From: Candidatus Epilinea brevis | Lineage (GTDB): Bacteria; Chloroflexota; Anaerolineae; Epilineales; Epilineaceae | NCBI GenBank assembly: GCA_016710785.1 | Contig: JADJUE010000009.1 | Location: 62,001 to 126,000, forward strand | Reading direction: 5' to 3' | DNA length: 64,000 nucleotides | Part shown: positions 62,795 through 64,000 of the stretch, piece by piece | Layout of the letters: the number at the start of each line of letters is the position of its first letter | Position numbering within the stretch: position 1 is the stretch's first letter | Translations under genes and position numbers: made by a program | Notes under the pieces: generated by a model | Database searches by the model: none | What the model saw: the letters and a program-made list of their open reading frames with translations, nothing else | Told to the model about the DNA's origin: nothing

Positions 62795-63649
62795 ATGCAC
62801 GGAGCGTTGGAGCAAGCGGTCGAACCTTCGGGTGGCGCGGAATCCTGGGGCACCCAAGCGCTGCTGGCAGGCTTCGCCGTGCGGCTGGAGGTCTATGAAG
62901 GCCCGCTCCATCTGCTGCTCACCTTGATCCGTAGGGAGAAACTGGCCATCAGCGCCTTGTCTCTCGCCGCGGTCACCGGGCAATACCTGACCCACCTCAG
63001 TCGCCTGGAGACCGTCGATGCCGGTGCGATCGCCGCCTTTTGCGAGGTGGCCTCCACGCTCATGGTGATCAAGAGCCGTAGCCTGTTGCCTCGTCCACCG
63101 GCGCCGGAAGCGGACGGTGATGACGCTCTGGACCTCATGGAGCGGCTTCGCGCGTTCAAGCATTACCGAGCTGCTGCCGAAGGCCTCGGCCGCCGCGAGC
63201 AGGTGGGGTTTCGCGCCTTTGTCCGGCCGGCCGGACTGCTGCCTCTGGCCCCGGATCTCCGCTCGGGCGACCTTGACGTGCGCGACCTCGCCCTGGCGTT
63301 TCAACGGGCGCTGGCGGAGGCACAGGCAGCGGAGGCCGCCAGCATCGCCGCCTCCGGAACGAGCCAGCCGCCGCCGCGTCCGCGAGTGCGGCTGGCAGAG
63401 CGGTTTCGAGAGATCCGCGACCTCATCCATCGCCAGGGCCGCATCACCTTCCGGGAGGCCCTGTTCGGCGCTCGCAGCGACCGAGAGTATGTGCTCGTCA
63501 GCTTTCTAGCCGTACTCGAGTTGCTGCGGCGCCGGGTGGTGCGAGCCACCCAGGCCGAGGTCTTCGGTGAGATCGAGTTGGAGGCCCGGGCGGACTTCCA
63601 GGCATGGAGCACCGAGATATCGGAACATGCGCTCGATGAGGATGTCTGA
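62795..63649 (+). CDS. scpA: Segregation and condensation protein A
   Basis: 284 aa. Kleisin partner of SMC in chromosome condensation. N-terminal SMC-binding block VRLEVYEGPLHLLLTLIRRE then KLAISALSLAAVTGQYL; middle VASTLMVIKSRSLLPRP; C-terminal winged helix ITFREALFGARSDREYVLVS. The central linker contains an Ala/Glu-rich helix (ALAEAQAAEAASIAAS). scpB, its usual neighbour, is not the next gene. Confidence 0.95.
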   Translation: MHGALEQAVEPSGGAESWGTQALLAGFAVRLEVYEGPLHLLLTLIRREKLAISALSLAAVTGQYLTHLSRLETVDAGAIAAFCEVASTLMVIKSRSLLPRPPAPEADGDDALDLMERLRAFKHYRAAAEGLGRREQVGFRAFVRPAGLLPLAPDLRSGDLDVRDLALAFQRALAEAQAAEAASIAASGTSQPPPRPRVRLAERFREIRDLIHRQGRITFREALFGARSDREYVLVSFLAVLELLRRRVVRATQAEVFGEIELEARADFQAWSTEISEHALDEDV

Positions 63650-63652
63650 CCG

Positions 63653-64000
63653 ATGCTGAGCTGGCGTCAGGCCTTGTCGATGCTGGTCCTCGGCGGCGCG
63701 CTCTGCGTGTCGGCCGGCGAGGGGCAAGGGGCCCAGCGCCCTTTCAGGCTGCCTTTTGACGCTGCCCCGGGTCCCGGAACCTGGTATGTATCGCAGCCCT
63801 ACGGCAACTCGACCTATGCCTATGCCGAACGCGGATCCCTGTACCGCAGCGGCCAGGGTCTGCATATGGGCCTGGACCTGGCGGCCCCTTGCGGCACGCC
63901 GGTGCTGGCCATTGGCGACGGCGTCGTGATCAGTGTCGACGGCCGCGGCGGAGCGCCGCCGCATAACCTGATGATCGACCACAGCAACGGCTTCGTGTCC
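63653..64000 (+). CDS. M23 family peptidase, C-terminus outside window
   Basis: 116 codons present. A signal peptide (LSMLVLGGALCVSAGEGQG) is followed by a LytM-type domain: WYVSQPYGNSTYAYAERGSL, then GLHMGLDLAAPCGTPVLAIG with the His-x3-Asp zinc pair, and GDGVVISVDGRGG. The H-x-H half lies beyond the edge. Starts 3 nt after scpA. A second peptidoglycan hydrolase candidate beside the PGRP amidase. Confidence 0.85.
   Translation, partial: MLSWRQALSMLVLGGALCVSAGEGQGAQRPFRLPFDAAPGPGTWYVSQPYGNSTYAYAERGSLYRSGQGLHMGLDLAAPCGTPVLAIGDGVVISVDGRGGAPPHNLMIDHSNGFVS

Overview
The window is GC-rich, densely packed chromosomal DNA, most likely from an uncultured or little-studied Chloroflexota bacterium (Anaerolineae-like; this is inference). 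Grounds: many exported proteins with Pro/Thr-rich linkers followed by a C-terminal [IVL]-[YFH]-LP-[LWY] tail, exported proteins throughout, GlnRS together with AsnRS, and a 4-TM DsbB. I see no rRNA, tRNA, IS element, prophage or CRISPR, and nearly every gene has a recognisable family.

Layout. 1-5045 (minus): Crp/Fnr regulator, purB, a two-part glycosyltransferase and an M32 carboxypeptidase cut by the left edge. 5197-8646: divergent HAD phosphatase and kynureninase, the latter followed by a SEC-C protein and a cysteine-free uracil-DNA glycosylase. 8694-12343: an exported repeat protein, a 42-aa Lys-rich protein, moeA and engB. 12381-17949: glnS, then lactate permease, diacylglycerol kinase, pgsA and an SDR. 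17950-18480 is the only long gene-free stretch; it holds a double hairpin and five 22-bp tandem repeats. 18481-20957: a DUF2089/DUF4097 operon with a good sigma70-type promoter, and a Bcp peroxiredoxin. 21126-32483: a large M14 peptidase, a dihaem cytochrome c lipoprotein, acyl-CoA dehydrogenase, a HipA-like kinase/DUF3037/sulfatase operon, DUF72 and PhoX. 32665-35712: DsbB, a small membrane protein, and a translationally coupled aminotransferase/omega-amidase pair. 35725-39326: an ATP-grasp/DUF455 pair, a dispersed repeat, and a HEAT-like protein. 39541-49422: AI-2E family transporter, then (minus) an operon encoding a pentapeptide-repeat membrane protein, a beta-propeller protein, a small tail-bearing protein, lipB and a metallopeptidase, preceded by gpmI. 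49541-58918: SEC-C protein, VWA protein, acyl-CoA ligase, fmt, an M23 lipoprotein, a second exported repeat protein and asnS. 59099-64000: RNase D, HAD, a frameshifted radC, a third copy of the dispersed repeat, a PGRP-type amidase, scpA and a partial M23 peptidase.

Cross-cutting signals. (1) Genes fall into two start classes: ordinary Shine-Dalgarno starts, and starts where a TANNNT-type -10 box lies only 6-10 nt before ATG, implying leaderless mRNAs. In two cases the leaderless ATG opens a 5-6 codon mini-cistron whose stop overlaps the real start. (2) A roughly 100-118 bp element occurs three times, twice exactly at a gene's TAG stop. (3) Four exported proteins share the LP tail. (4) radC is split by a frame displacement. 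(5) The uracil-DNA glycosylase has lost every Fe-S cysteine.
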